Part shown: piece by piece, positions 52,074 through 61,948 of the stretch
Layout of the letters: every line of letters begins with the position of its first letter
Numbering within the stretch: the stretch's first letter is position 1
Position numbers and translations under genes: made by a program
From: an uncultured Mediterranea sp.
Lineage (GTDB): Bacteria > Bacteroidota > Bacteroidia > Bacteroidales > Bacteroidaceae
NCBI GenBank assembly: GCA_945641355.1
Contig: CALZEQ010000003.1
Span: 1-64,000, forward strand
Direction of reading: 5' to 3'
DNA: 64,000 nucleotides
Notes under the pieces: generated by a model
What the model saw: only the letters and a program-made list of their open reading frames with translations
The model's database searches: none
Told to the model about the DNA's origin: nothing

Positions 52074-53549
52074 ATGAACAATTACCCGAACCAATCGGAC
52101 AAGATGACCAACTACCGTTGGATTATCTGCGCCATGCTCTTTTTTGCGACTACAGTCAACTACCTCGACCGTCAGGTACTCTCCCTGACGTGGAAAGATT
52201 TCATCGCTCCCGAATTCCATTGGACAGACACCCACTACGGCTACATCACGGCCGTCTTCTCGCTCATCTATGCTATTGCCAACCTACTGGCCGGCCGCTT
52301 TATCGACTGGATGGGCACCAAAAAAGGATATCTTTGGGCCATCGCCGTATGGTCGGTCGGTGCTTGTCTCCATGCCCTTTGCGGATGGGCTACCGAGACA
52401 ACGCTCGGTATCGGCAATGCCGCCGAGATGATAGGTGCCAGCGGTGCGTTGGCCTCTACGGTAGCCATCACCAGTGTATACTATTTCATTGCCGCCCGTA
52501 TCGTGCTGGGTGTAGGTGAAGCTGGTAACTTCCCTGCAGCCATCAAGGTGACCGCCGAGTACTTCCCCAAGAAGGACCGTGCCTTCTCTACCTCCATCTT
52601 CAACGCAGGTTCCACCATCGGTGCCCTTATAGCTCCCCTCTGCATCCCCTCGCTGGCGCGTTATTTCCAGCAGTTAGGCATCGGCAACGGTTGGGAGATG
52701 GCCTTTATCGTCATCGGCGGACTGGGTTTCATCTGGATGGGATTCTGGATGTTCATGTACAAGAAACCCAACCAGAACCCGCGTGTCAACGCTGCCGAAC
52801 TGGCCTATATCGAACAGGACAAGGCTGAAGAAGCTGCCCACTCGGCTGGGGCTGCCACTTCGACGGCTGAAGAGAAGAGCATTCCTTTCCTGCAGTGCTT
52901 CAAGTACCCGCAGACGTGGGCTGTCATTGTGGGCAAATTCATGACCGACGGTGTATGGTGGTTCTTCCTTTTCTGGACACCCGCCTACATCTCCGATGTC
53001 TACGGTTTCTCGTCAGATACCGGCACGGCACAGATGCTCATCTTCGTACTCTACGCCATCACGATGCTCTCCATCTACGGCGGCAAGTTGCCTACCATCA
53101 TCATCAACAAGACTGGCAAGAATCCCTATGCGGCTCGTATGCAGGCCATGCTCATTTTTGCCTTCTTCCCCCTGCTGGCCCTGTTTGCCCAACCGCTTGG
53201 CAACTATTCCTACTGGTATCCGGTCATCATCATCGGTATCGCCGGTGCTGCCCACCAGTCCTGGTCGGCCAACATCTACTCCGTAGCAGGTGACATGTTC
53301 CCCAAGAGTACCATTGCCACCATTATCGGTATGGGCGGTATGGCCGGAGGTATCAGTGCCTTCCTCATCAACATGGTATCGGGTATTCTGTTTGACTACG
53401 CCGACCAAAGCCAGATGGCTTTCATGGGCTTCGTAGGCAAGCCGGCCGGCTACTTCATCATCTTCTGCGTATGTGCCGTAGCCTATCTAGTAGGCTGGTG
53501 CATCATGAAACTGCTGGTACCTAAGTACAAGCCCATCATCGTGAAGTAA
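52074..53549 (+). CDS. exuT: MFS hexuronate transporter (ExuT-like)
   Basis: A 491-residue major-facilitator protein with 12 predicted helices. The first helix region ends in VNYLDRQVLSLTWKDF, the anion:cation symporter family signature, and GVGEAGNFPAAIKVTAEYFP near 146 is typical of hexuronate carriers. A hydrophobic insert (about residues 105-138) lengthens the loop before it. It probably imports galacturonate, glucuronate or the DKI/DKII products formed in the periplasm. Confidence 0.9.
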   Translation: MNNYPNQSDKMTNYRWIICAMLFFATTVNYLDRQVLSLTWKDFIAPEFHWTDTHYGYITAVFSLIYAIANLLAGRFIDWMGTKKGYLWAIAVWSVGACLHALCGWATETTLGIGNAAEMIGASGALASTVAITSVYYFIAARIVLGVGEAGNFPAAIKVTAEYFPKKDRAFSTSIFNAGSTIGALIAPLCIPSLARYFQQLGIGNGWEMAFIVIGGLGFIWMGFWMFMYKKPNQNPRVNAAELAYIEQDKAEEAAHSAGAATSTAEEKSIPFLQCFKYPQTWAVIVGKFMTDGVWWFFLFWTPAYISDVYGFSSDTGTAQMLIFVLYAITMLSIYGGKLPTIIINKTGKNPYAARMQAMLIFAFFPLLALFAQPLGNYSYWYPVIIIGIAGAAHQSWSANIYSVAGDMFPKSTIATIIGMGGMAGGISAFLINMVSGILFDYADQSQMAFMGFVGKPAGYFIIFCVCAVAYLVGWCIMKLLVPKYKPIIVK

Positions 53550-53580
53550 TCCTTTGACGAACCACTACACCATATAGAAC

Positions 53581-53624
53581 AGAACGCAGACGTAGCTGAA
53601 GAGTCTTCAGCACGACTGCGTTCT
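53581..53624 (+). terminator. Terminator after the hexuronate transporter
   Basis: AGAACGCAG/CTGCGTTCT closes an inner GCTGAAGA/TCTTCAGC stem, followed by CTGTTT. A strong, nearly perfect hairpin. Confidence 0.75.
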
Positions 53625-53672
53625 CTGTTTATGCAGACTTTGCATGCCTTTCCCAAAAAAAAACACAATCCC

Positions 53673-53703
53673 TTTGTCACCTCCCCCCGAATAGGTAACT
53701 TTG
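53673..53703 (+). promoter_or_regulatory. Bacteroides promoter of the AspT-like transporter
   Basis: TTTG (53673-53676), a 19-base spacer and TAACTTTG (53696-53703); start codon 46 bases downstream. Confidence 0.75.
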
Positions 53704-53749
53704 CAGCGATTTTGAAAACAATAGGTAAAATTAAAGTTTTTAGGTAACT

Positions 53750-55411
53750 ATGGATTGGTTAGAAACCCTGCTTTGGGATCCTTCCTCGGTAGCTCACATC
53801 GTATGCCTGTATGCATTTGTCATTTCGGTGGGCGTACTGCTGGGGAAGGTCAAGATTTTCGGGGTGTCACTGGGTGTCACCTTCGTATTGTTTGCCGGTA
53901 TCCTGATGGGACACTTCGGATTCACCGGCGAGACACACATTCTGCACTTCATTCGTGAGTTCGGATTGATTCTGTTTGTATTTTGTATCGGACTGCAAGT
54001 GGGTCCGTCATTTTTCTCCTCGTTCAAGAAGGGAGGTATGCAACTCAACGCGCTGGCGGTAGGCATCGTGGTGCTGAACATTGTGGTAGCACTGAGCATC
54101 TACTACCTGGACGGCAGCATCGAGCTGCCCATGATAGTGGGCATACTGTACGGTGCAGTGACCAATACACCCGGTCTGGGTGCCGCCAACGAGGCACTGA
54201 ACCAACTGAACTATACGGGCGACCCCATCGCCCTGGGATATGCCTGTGCCTATCCGCTGGGTGTGGTAGGCATCATCGGCTCCATCATTGCGGTGCGCTA
54301 CATCTGTCGCGTCAACTTCAAGAAGGAAGAAGACGAACTGAAAGCCCAAGTGGACAACAACAAGCATCAGCCACACATTCTCCATCTGGAGGTACGCAAC
54401 GAGTCAATCTCCGGCAAGACGCTGATGCAGGTGAAGGAGTTTCTGGGACGTCCATTTGTATGCTCACGCATCTGTCACGAAGGCCATGTGGCCATACCCG
54501 ACCACACTACCCTGTTCCGTATTGGCGACCAGCTGCTCATCGTCTGCTCTGAAGAAGACGCTCCGGCCGTGACAGCCTTCATAGGACGCGAGATACAGGT
54601 TGACTGGGAGAAACAGGATATGCCAATGGTATCGCGCCGCATTCTGGTGACCAAGTCGGAAATCAACGGCAAGAAGCTGGGCGACCTGCACTTCCGCAGC
54701 ATGTATGGCGTAAACATTACGCGCGTCAACCGTTCGGGTATGGATTTGTTTGCCGACCCGGGCTTAGTGCTGCAAGTGGGTGACCGCGTAATGGTGGTAG
54801 GACAGCAAGATGCCGTAGAGCGCGTAGCCCGTGTACTGGGCAACCAATTGAAGCGTCTGGATACACCTAACATCGTCACCATCTTCGTCGGTATCTTCCT
54901 GGGTATCCTGCTGGGCAGCCTTCCTATCGCCTTCCCCGGTATGCCGACCCCCGTCAAGCTGGGTCTGGCCGGAGGTCCGTTAGTGGTAGCCATCCTGATA
55001 GGCCGCTTCGGACACAAGCTGAAACTGGTCACCTACACCACTATGAGTGCTAACCTGATGCTGCGAGAGATAGGTATCGTGCTCTTCCTGGCCAGCGTAG
55101 GCATCGAAGCCGGCGAGCATTTTGTAGAGACGGTGGTGGAAGGAAACGGACTGAGCTACGTAGGCTACGGTTTCCTGATTACCGTACTGCCGTTGCTGAT
55201 TATCGGACTGCTGGGTCGCTTCTACTACAAAATCAACTACTTCACCTTGATGGGTCTGATTGCCGGTAGCAACACCGACCCCCCCGCATTGGCCTACTCT
55301 AACCAGACAGCCGGCAACGATGCACCTGCCGTAGGCTACTCTACCGTCTATCCGCTCACCATGTTCCTGCGCATCCTTACAGGTCAGATGATACTGCTGG
55401 CCATGATGTAG
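53750..55411 (+). CDS. AspT/YidE-family transporter with two RCK_C domains
   Basis: A 553-residue inner-membrane protein. Two AspT/YidE duplication domains of about five helices each (residues 15-185 and 380-550) flank two TrkA-C (RCK_C) domains near 205-285 and 295-372, for example [17 protein letters not shown] and [36 protein letters not shown] near 140 and its counterpart [14 protein letters not shown] near 505 are the paired signature. The family includes aspartate:alanine exchangers; the substrate here is unknown. Seven C at 55279-55285 are in frame. Confidence 0.87.
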   Translation: MDWLETLLWDPSSVAHIVCLYAFVISVGVLLGKVKIFGVSLGVTFVLFAGILMGHFGFTGETHILHFIREFGLILFVFCIGLQVGPSFFSSFKKGGMQLNALAVGIVVLNIVVALSIYYLDGSIELPMIVGILYGAVTNTPGLGAANEALNQLNYTGDPIALGYACAYPLGVVGIIGSIIAVRYICRVNFKKEEDELKAQVDNNKHQPHILHLEVRNESISGKTLMQVKEFLGRPFVCSRICHEGHVAIPDHTTLFRIGDQLLIVCSEEDAPAVTAFIGREIQVDWEKQDMPMVSRRILVTKSEINGKKLGDLHFRSMYGVNITRVNRSGMDLFADPGLVLQVGDRVMVVGQQDAVERVARVLGNQLKRLDTPNIVTIFVGIFLGILLGSLPIAFPGMPTPVKLGLAGGPLVVAILIGRFGHKLKLVTYTTMSANLMLREIGIVLFLASVGIEAGEHFVETVVEGNGLSYVGYGFLITVLPLLIIGLLGRFYYKINYFTLMGLIAGSNTDPPALAYSNQTAGNDAPAVGYSTVYPLTMFLRILTGQMILLAMM

Positions 55412-55444
55412 CACACCTGCATGAGTGTCTGAAAGAGAAGACAG

Positions 55445-55495
55445 AAAAAGCACAGAGCAAGGGTCGGGATATCCAACCCTTGCTCTGTGCTTTTT
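55445..55495. terminator. Bidirectional terminator between convergent operons
   Basis: A 20-pair stem (AAAAAGCACAGAGCAAGGGT and its complement) around a short loop, with A and T runs on both sides. It separates the transporter gene from the GH130 gene and would work on both strands. Confidence 0.85.
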
Positions 55496-55509
55496 CTATA
55501 CCCGTCTGT

Positions 55510-56628
55510 TCATTCTCTCGTCAGAGCCGTGTCATGACAGGTAGCCACAGCTACCTTGGAGTCGGCACAACCGTAATAGAGGTATAGGGTATTCTTATAA
55601 TAGACCAGCCCCTCGACGAAGACGGTGCCGTCCTTATACTGTCCGCTCTTCTCAAACGATGCTTCCGGCACGAAGAAGGGCTTGTCCAGACGATCAGTCA
55701 AGCGGCACGGAAGGTCTGCATCGAACAGCATCTGACCTGCGCAATAGGCTCCGGCAGGATAGCTGGCATCACCTCTACGTGGATCGTTCTTGCCGTTATA
55801 AATCAGCACAATGCCCTGACGGGTACGTATGGCCGGAGGACCACACTCGGTCATCTGACTGTCGAAATAGCCGCTCCGCGGCCGGGCAAGCTTCAACAAT
55901 TCATTATCCTTATCCAATACAGGGTACCAGTCGGTCAGATTGTCGGAAGTAGCCGCATGTACGGCATACTCTCCCCAATACATGAAATACTTGCCGTCCA
56001 CCTTATCAATCACCAGCCTGTCACCTTTTACCTTCGTCAAGATGGAAGCCGACTTGCTGGCCATCCGGGCAAACCGACCATTATATGCCTTTTCAAAAGC
56101 AAGGCCATGCTTGGTCCAATGCTTCAAGTCTCTGGAAGTGGCTACAGCCAGCCGGGGAGTCTGACGATTCCAGGCCGTATACAACATGACGTAGAGCCCG
56201 TCTTCTGTTACAGCCACACGCGGATCCTCGCAGCCACCCGGACACTCCATCTCTTCAAAAGCGTCTCCACCGGGGTACAGTACCGGTCGGTTGTCCCGCT
56301 GCATGTGTACACCATCCGTACTTTCGGCATAGCCGATGCGTGAAGTCCGCTTCCCGATGCCTTGTGCCGAATTGTCCTCTGCACGATACAGGACCACAAT
56401 CTTGCCGTCCTTCACCGTAGCAGCCGGATTGAAGGTATCACTCTCTTCCCACTTCACATCCTTCTGCTGCATCGGGCAATAAAAAGAGGTGGGCTGCGGT
56501 TCAATCACCGGATTCCCCTTGTCCGGCCGCATGAATGGCCCCAGTACCCAAGGATGTTGTGCAGCAACCTGTCCTATGAACAAGCACGATACGGCCCATA
56601 CGGCCGGTTTAATCCATTTATCTTTCAT
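55510..56628 (-). CDS. GH130 family glycoside phosphorylase/hydrolase, secreted
   Basis: A 372-residue five-bladed beta-propeller protein with a signal peptide (MKDKWIKPAVWAVSCLFIGQ, ending near VAAQ). FNPAATVKDGKIVVLYRAED near 66 and the family hallmark GGCEDPRVAV near 130 place it in GH130, whose members act on beta-mannosides. The putative acid is the aspartate of EDPRV. Secretion suggests a hydrolase type or a periplasmic phosphorylase. It is the last gene of the operon headed by the oxidoreductases. Confidence 0.82.
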   Translation of the reverse strand: MKDKWIKPAVWAVSCLFIGQVAAQHPWVLGPFMRPDKGNPVIEPQPTSFYCPMQQKDVKWEESDTFNPAATVKDGKIVVLYRAEDNSAQGIGKRTSRIGYAESTDGVHMQRDNRPVLYPGGDAFEEMECPGGCEDPRVAVTEDGLYVMLYTAWNRQTPRLAVATSRDLKHWTKHGLAFEKAYNGRFARMASKSASILTKVKGDRLVIDKVDGKYFMYWGEYAVHAATSDNLTDWYPVLDKDNELLKLARPRSGYFDSQMTECGPPAIRTRQGIVLIYNGKNDPRRGDASYPAGAYCAGQMLFDADLPCRLTDRLDKPFFVPEASFEKSGQYKDGTVFVEGLVYYKNTLYLYYGCADSKVAVATCHDTALTRE

Positions 56629-56634
56629 TGTCTG

Positions 56635-57474
56635 CTATATTACTTCTTTTATTATACGCGGCTGGAAGGCAGCCAGCAACTGCTCTCGCTCGCATCCTAC
56701 TTGCGCGGCAAACAGGGCGGTAGAAAGGACCTCTCCCTCTGCACCGCCAGAGGTGACAACAGCCACTTCTTTTTTCCCCTCAATCAACCGCCCCGTCAAG
56801 GGATGGATGATGTGACGTCTCGATCCGCTGTCGTTGCCCGAAGTGGTCAGACACTCGTCGTACAACACCACCTCATTCTCTTCTCTCCGTCCGTCAGCAA
56901 AACTCACTTTCCAGCCGTTCCCATTGGGGTGATGTCCCAGTGTCATGACAGAGCTGTTTCCCAGATTGACCAGTGCGTGGGCTACTTGACGACGTAGCAA
57001 CAGAGAGCGGATGCAATCCAACGCATAACCCTTCAACAAGCCGGAGAGGTTGATATGGATGCCCTGCTGCTCGAAATAAAGCGTCCGTTCCTGCTCCGAC
57101 AAATGTATGTGGTGGATGGTATCGGCACAGTGCGACTCCGAGTGGACCGTCACATCGAAAAGGCCACCGGTACGTCTGTTAGCCTCTAAAGAGAAACGGA
57201 GAAGAGGCCATAGTTCCGTGCTGACCGTTTGAGGTGCCAGATGGGCTGTCGCATTCAATCGGGCCAATTCACTATGAGGGTTATAGCAATTGGCCTTTTG
57301 TTCCAGCGATGCCAGCATTCGGGCGATTTCCTCTACGATATCCTTCAACTCGTCCTCCGTCTGCTCGCCGCACAGAATCAGGTCTACCCTTGTATGCAAC
57401 GAAGGGAACCAGGCATAGAGCAGGTTCCCTCGTTGTGTCATACTCTTAAAAATATGTTGTATCTTGTCAGTCAT
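56635..57474 (-). CDS. ApbE-like FAD:protein FMN transferase
   Basis: A 279-residue protein of the ApbE fold. INLSGLLKGYALDCIRSLLL near 136 replaces the usual DLGGIAKGYAVD. VNLGNSSVMTLG near 170 and TTSGNDSGSRRHIIHPLTGR near 209 are the other landmarks; the last acidic metal ligand may be the E in AEGEVLSTALF. ApbE proteins attach FMN to threonines of periplasmic redox proteins and usually have a signal or lipobox. None is visible here, so the site of action is uncertain. It lies between the GH130 and DUF1080 genes. Confidence 0.78.
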   Translation of the reverse strand: MTDKIQHIFKSMTQRGNLLYAWFPSLHTRVDLILCGEQTEDELKDIVEEIARMLASLEQKANCYNPHSELARLNATAHLAPQTVSTELWPLLRFSLEANRRTGGLFDVTVHSESHCADTIHHIHLSEQERTLYFEQQGIHINLSGLLKGYALDCIRSLLLRRQVAHALVNLGNSSVMTLGHHPNGNGWKVSFADGRREENEVVLYDECLTTSGNDSGSRRHIIHPLTGRLIEGKKEVAVVTSGGAEGEVLSTALFAAQVGCEREQLLAAFQPRIIKEVI

Positions 57475-57488
57475 TCATGAGACGATAA

Positions 57489-58832
57489 TCAAGGCAGTTC
57501 CTTAATCTTGACGTTTTTATACCAAACCTCGTCGCCGTGGTCCTGCAGCAGGATATTGCCACGCTCCCAATTGCCGAAGTTGGGCCAGTTCTTATACTTG
57601 CTGTATGCCACCAGTGCATTCCACATCTGGTTGTTGCGCTCATACTCCAGCAGCTTCACGCCATTCAGCCAATGCTCCACATGGTTGCCCTTCACCACAA
57701 TCATGGCCGTGTTGAAGGCCGACATCACGAAAGGCTTCTCTGCAGGAGCCGGAATCAGGTCGTACAGCGAACCTAACTTACGGTTTCCTTTAACTCCCAG
57801 CTTGGCATCGGGGTGTCTCTCGTCATCCAGCACCTGGAACTCGCAGCCGATGGCCGAACCTTCACCCTTGTTCATGCTGGGGCTGACAAAATACTTGATA
57901 CCACTGTTGGCACCTTTGGTAATCTTGAAGTCAACCTTCAGGATGAAGTTGCGATACTGCTTGGTGGTGACGATGTCGCCTCCGTTAGCAGCCTCGGCAC
58001 CGCCGCTCTTCAGTACCTTCAGGATGCCGTCCTCCATCTTCCAACCCTTCTTGGGGAAGTGGTCGAGACGTGCACCTCTCCATCCTTCCGAACTCTTGCC
58101 GTCCCATAACAGCTTCCAACCCTCTTTCTGCTCGGTGGGCGACAGGGTATTGGCGATGGCATTGACTTCGGGAGCCTTGCGGGCTGTGAGGTAACGCTCT
58201 ACGTCCGTCGTGCAGATGCGGATGTCCTTCCAGCACACTGTCTTGCCTTCTTGCGAGGCATCACTAATGGCATGTACCTGCAGTGCGATGAATCCTGAGG
58301 GAGTGCAGTCATCCCATACATTGGCGCAAGGCACTCCGTTCACCCAGGTGGCTATGGTATTGCCTATCGCCTCTATACGTGCCTTATTCCACTCACCCTT
58401 CCTGAACGCGCTCTTTGCGGCAGGATTCTGAGTCAGCGGATAGAGCCAGCCACGACGTGCTTCGTCGTAGATGCCGCCCGTCCAGGCTCTGTCGGAAGGG
58501 TCTATCTCAAACTGATATCCATGTACACGTCCCTTCTCATATTCCTTCTTGCTTTCGCTACGCAGCTGCACACCCGAGTTCAACCCGTCGTCAATCTTGA
58601 ATTCAAATTCCAGGATGAAGTCGCCATACGACTTCTTGGTGGCCAGGAAGCTGTTGGGGGTATTCATTTTGCTCACACCCACGATAGCGCCGTCCTGCAC
58701 CCGATACTCAGCCTTTCCGTTCACTTTCTTCCAGCCGTTCAGGTTTTTGCCGTTGAACAGCGGTTGCCACTCCTGTGCCGACAAGGCAGCTGCGCAGCAC
58801 AGGAACATAGCCATGATAGTATTTCTTTTCAT
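57489..58832 (-). CDS. Tandem DUF1080 (3-keto-disaccharide hydrolase) protein, secreted
   Basis: A 447-residue protein with a signal peptide ending at LSAQ. Two concanavalin-like DUF1080 domains lie at about residues 20-205 and 235-445; each begins with a W-x-x-L-F/W-N/D-G-K motif ([32 protein letters not shown]). DUF1080 proteins cleave glycosides whose sugar has been oxidised at C3. That fits the two oxidoreductase genes directly upstream. Similar gene sets occur in B. thetaiotaomicron. Confidence 0.85.
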   Translation of the reverse strand: MKRNTIMAMFLCCAAALSAQEWQPLFNGKNLNGWKKVNGKAEYRVQDGAIVGVSKMNTPNSFLATKKSYGDFILEFEFKIDDGLNSGVQLRSESKKEYEKGRVHGYQFEIDPSDRAWTGGIYDEARRGWLYPLTQNPAAKSAFRKGEWNKARIEAIGNTIATWVNGVPCANVWDDCTPSGFIALQVHAISDASQEGKTVCWKDIRICTTDVERYLTARKAPEVNAIANTLSPTEQKEGWKLLWDGKSSEGWRGARLDHFPKKGWKMEDGILKVLKSGGAEAANGGDIVTTKQYRNFILKVDFKITKGANSGIKYFVSPSMNKGEGSAIGCEFQVLDDERHPDAKLGVKGNRKLGSLYDLIPAPAEKPFVMSAFNTAMIVVKGNHVEHWLNGVKLLEYERNNQMWNALVAYSKYKNWPNFGNWERGNILLQDHGDEVWYKNVKIKELP

Positions 58833-58866
58833 TTTTCTGATTAATTAGTTGATTGGTTCATTCACA

Positions 58867-60288
58867 TTATAACTTATAGAACTGTTCCCATCCCTTACGC
58901 GGCGGCGTACCGGCCAGCAGGGCATTGGCAAACTCGTTGTTCGTAAACACCTTGTTGCGCGGATCGAAGAAGAGCTGTGTATTCAGCCGTTGGGCAATCA
59001 CACCCAGACAGAACACCTGGCTCAGTACGCCATTGATTTCGAACGGCGAGCGTGTCTTTTCCCGACCCATACAGGCCAGCAGGAAGTTTTCGTAGTGGTT
59101 GGATGGACTCTTGGGTACCTCGGGCAGCTTGCCGGCCATTTCGCGTGCCTTCTCCTCGGGTATGATGCTCAGCGTGCTTCCGTGGCTGGCTCCCTTGAAG
59201 GTCAGCTCCTTGCTGTAGATAATCTTGCCGGGATTCAGTTTGGCTTGCGGAGTATCGCCCTGATTGGTAGCAGGAATGTTGGGGTCGAGACCGGACACGC
59301 CATAGCCCGCAGGGATAGGAGGCAGATTGTCCAATCCGTCATACCATGTAATGTCGACAGGAGGCATGTTCTTGCGCTGTGCAAAGCGGAACAGGATGGT
59401 ACTGGAATAGGGGAAGAAGTAGTCGTTATGACCGTTGGCGTAGAGCATGTTAATCTCATACGGCAGGCCCAGTTCCAGAAATTCGTGCACGGTATCGAGG
59501 ATGTGTGCGCCCCAGTCGCCCAAGGCACCCATACCGAATTCGTACCAGCAGCGCCATTGTCCCAGGTGATAGTCCTTATGGTATTCGTGGAAGGGCTGTG
59601 CGCAGAGCCAGGTATCCCAATCCAGATCTTTGGGCAGCTGTTGTCCGGCAGGGAACTTCTGGATATTGCTGTCCCACTTGTGCCAACGGCGGGGATTGTT
59701 CATGTGTGCCGTCACTGCCGTCACATCCTTGATGATGCCAGCATCCAGCCATGCCTTGAACTGGAAATAGTTGGCCTCGGAGTGTCCTTGGTTGCCCACC
59801 TGCGTCACCTGGTTCGGACGTTTGCGGGCCGCTTCCATCAGCAGTTCAGCCTCATAGAAGGTACGTGCCAGCGGTTTCTCTACAAACACGTGCTTGCCCG
59901 AAGCCAATGCCAACATACTGATAGGGAAGTGCGAATGGTCGGGGGTAGCGATGGCCACCGCGTCAAACAGGTCGGAAGCCTCATCAAACATCTTGCGGAA
60001 ATCGCGGAAACGCTTGGCTTTGGGATATTTTGCCATCACCTTCTGGGTATGTGCAGCTCCCATGTCTACGTCGCACAAGGCCGTCACCTCCACCATGCCG
60101 GTACGCTCAAAGTCACCGATAATCTGTTCACCCCGATTACCTATACCGATATAGGCTATCTTTACCTTCTCTTTCACATTGTTCCGCTGGGCGTAGTTCT
60201 GCGCGTTCAGTATGTTCACGCCTCCACCCAATGCCAATCCGGCCGTTGCCAGTGACATGGTCTTCAAAAAATCTCTTCTGCTTGTCAT
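58867..60288 (-). CDS. Gfo/Idh/MocA oxidoreductase with Tat signal
   Basis: A 473-residue NAD(P)-dependent dehydrogenase. The start MTSRRDFLKTMSLATAGLAL carries a twin-arginine motif (S-R-R-x-F-L-K), so the enzyme is exported folded. The Rossmann motif IAYIGIGNRGEQI lies near 44 and the conserved EKPLART near 137. The C-terminal domain has the GWEQFYKL end of a Bacteroidetes subgroup. It probably oxidises a sugar or glycoside hydroxyl, often at C3, in the periplasm. Confidence 0.87.
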   Translation of the reverse strand: MTSRRDFLKTMSLATAGLALGGGVNILNAQNYAQRNNVKEKVKIAYIGIGNRGEQIIGDFERTGMVEVTALCDVDMGAAHTQKVMAKYPKAKRFRDFRKMFDEASDLFDAVAIATPDHSHFPISMLALASGKHVFVEKPLARTFYEAELLMEAARKRPNQVTQVGNQGHSEANYFQFKAWLDAGIIKDVTAVTAHMNNPRRWHKWDSNIQKFPAGQQLPKDLDWDTWLCAQPFHEYHKDYHLGQWRCWYEFGMGALGDWGAHILDTVHEFLELGLPYEINMLYANGHNDYFFPYSSTILFRFAQRKNMPPVDITWYDGLDNLPPIPAGYGVSGLDPNIPATNQGDTPQAKLNPGKIIYSKELTFKGASHGSTLSIIPEEKAREMAGKLPEVPKSPSNHYENFLLACMGREKTRSPFEINGVLSQVFCLGVIAQRLNTQLFFDPRNKVFTNNEFANALLAGTPPRKGWEQFYKL

Positions 60289-60324
60289 AATATCAAAAGT
60301 TTGTTAGGAATCTGCGTTTTACAT

Positions 60325-60561
60325 TCATTTCTTTCTAATCAGTCTCCATACCCCATACACCAGCAGACGGAGCAAGCTCCAGACTACATACAGGAGACAA
60401 GCCATCAGCATGACGTATCCCATGGAAGAGTACAGCTCCGTCCAAGTGGTCTCGTAGGTAATGATAGCGTAGACATTGGCCACATTGGCCAAAAGGAAGC
60501 AAATCAGAAAGGTATATATTTCAATCCGTTTGCGTCGGGCGGTGATAAGCGTATCTTTCAT
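60325..60561 (-). CDS. Small two-helix membrane protein (78 aa)
   Basis: Two hydrophobic segments, TFLICFLLANVANVYAII near 17-34 and MGYVMLMACLLYVVWSLLRL near 47-66, with basic ends. Its start overlaps the stop of the upstream oxidoreductase (ATGA at 60558-60561), so it is translated with it. No family is recognised. It may anchor or assist the pathway in the inner membrane. Confidence 0.7.
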   Translation of the reverse strand: MKDTLITARRKRIEIYTFLICFLLANVANVYAIITYETTWTELYSSMGYVMLMACLLYVVWSLLRLLVYGVWRLIRKK

Positions 60562-61850
60562 ACGGTTGCAGAGTTTGTTGCGGTATGGTTCAGATAATTC
60601 AGTTTAAATTCGTCGGGGAAGTAGAGTGTGCGCTCCTGCTGCATGGCCTCGTCGCCCAGCAGACAGAGCATGCTGGCGTAGTATCCCTCCTCCGCAATGC
60701 GCGGGGGCTGCTTGCCCGTGATGACCGCTTCCACGAAGGCATCTATCAGCAGCGAAGTACCATCTGTCTTTGGAATTTCGCCCAAGATAAGTTCTCCCTT
60801 GTTCTCGGCAGCCGTTTCGGGTGCCCAGCTGGTACCTGCAAAGGGTATCGTTTCGAAGAGGCTTTGCTCCCACTCGTTGATCATCTGCAAGAAACCAGGA
60901 GCCGGTTTGATGGTCTCGAAGTAGTATCTTCCCTTTTCGGGTTCTACCGTGCCCTTGCTGCCCAATATCTGCTCTTCCAGTCCGTAGAACTTGTTGGATA
61001 TGACCGAGTTGAACGTCATCTTCACACCATCGTCAAAGGTGTAGATGGTGCTGACGTTGTCATACACCTCGCGTCCGTCCTTCCAATAGGTGATGGCACC
61101 GTGCCCCATCACCTTCTCGGGCAACTTGCGCAGTGCCCAGCTGCCTATCTGCAGCTGGTGGCAGGCCAGTTCGGTCATCAGTCCCTTGGAGTGTTCACGA
61201 TAGAGGCGCCAGTTAATCTGACGTTCCAATTCGGGTCGGGGCACCTTCCTGCGCCAGTCTCCGTTTCGATTCCAGAAGGTATGGATGGCGGCAATCTGCC
61301 CGAACATACCTGCATGAATCATCTCCATCGCCTTGATGTAACGGGGATCGAACAGCCGTTGCTGGCCGGTGAAGAAAATCAGGCCCGTTTGTATATGCTT
61401 CTGATAGATGCGGTAGCACTCTTCCATGGTGAAGCCGATGGTCTTCTCGCAGAACACCTGTTTGCCGGCATCGAACGCATCCAGCACTATCTGACAATGG
61501 GTATCCAGCGGCGTAGTCACCAGTACGGCATCCACTTCACTGTTCTCCAGCAGACGACGATAGTCGGTATATACTTTGGCGTTCGGAACGAGCTCTAACG
61601 CCTTGTCAATGGAGGGCTGGTAGATGTCGCACAACGCCACGATTTCGGCCTTCTCATTCTGCAGAAGGAATTCCATCAGGAAACGTCCGCGTGAGCCAGG
61701 CCCGATGATGCCCAGCCGGCACTTCTCCTTTTGGGTATGCTTCACCTCGGAGAAGGCAGACAGCCAAGGGCTGGCAGCCATCAGTGCTCCGGCTCCCAAC
61801 ATTCCTATATTCTTCAGGAACTCCCGTCGGTTGATATTCGTATCTTTCAT
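60558..61850 (-). CDS. Gfo/Idh/MocA oxidoreductase with Tat signal
   Basis: A 430-residue second member of the family. The N-terminus NRREFLKNIGMLGAGALMAA contains a twin-arginine motif, followed by LGIIGPGSRGRF near 47 and the family motif CEKTIGFTMEECY near 134. Only about 25% similar by eye to the first oxidoreductase, so not a recent duplicate. The pair plus DUF1080 would oxidise, cleave and perhaps re-reduce sugars. First gene of the operon, 98 bases from the end of the hybrid sensor gene. Confidence 0.87.
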   Translation of the reverse strand: MKDTNINRREFLKNIGMLGAGALMAASPWLSAFSEVKHTQKEKCRLGIIGPGSRGRFLMEFLLQNEKAEIVALCDIYQPSIDKALELVPNAKVYTDYRRLLENSEVDAVLVTTPLDTHCQIVLDAFDAGKQVFCEKTIGFTMEECYRIYQKHIQTGLIFFTGQQRLFDPRYIKAMEMIHAGMFGQIAAIHTFWNRNGDWRRKVPRPELERQINWRLYREHSKGLMTELACHQLQIGSWALRKLPEKVMGHGAITYWKDGREVYDNVSTIYTFDDGVKMTFNSVISNKFYGLEEQILGSKGTVEPEKGRYYFETIKPAPGFLQMINEWEQSLFETIPFAGTSWAPETAAENKGELILGEIPKTDGTSLLIDAFVEAVITGKQPPRIAEEGYYASMLCLLGDEAMQQERTLYFPDEFKLNYLNHTATNSATV

Positions 61851-61948
61851 GATATATAATATAGTGATTGTAGTTTTTCCAACCGCAAAAATACTCCTTT
61901 TCAGCTAAATGCTGTACAACAATCCAAGCAAATCATGCAAGAATTGAA

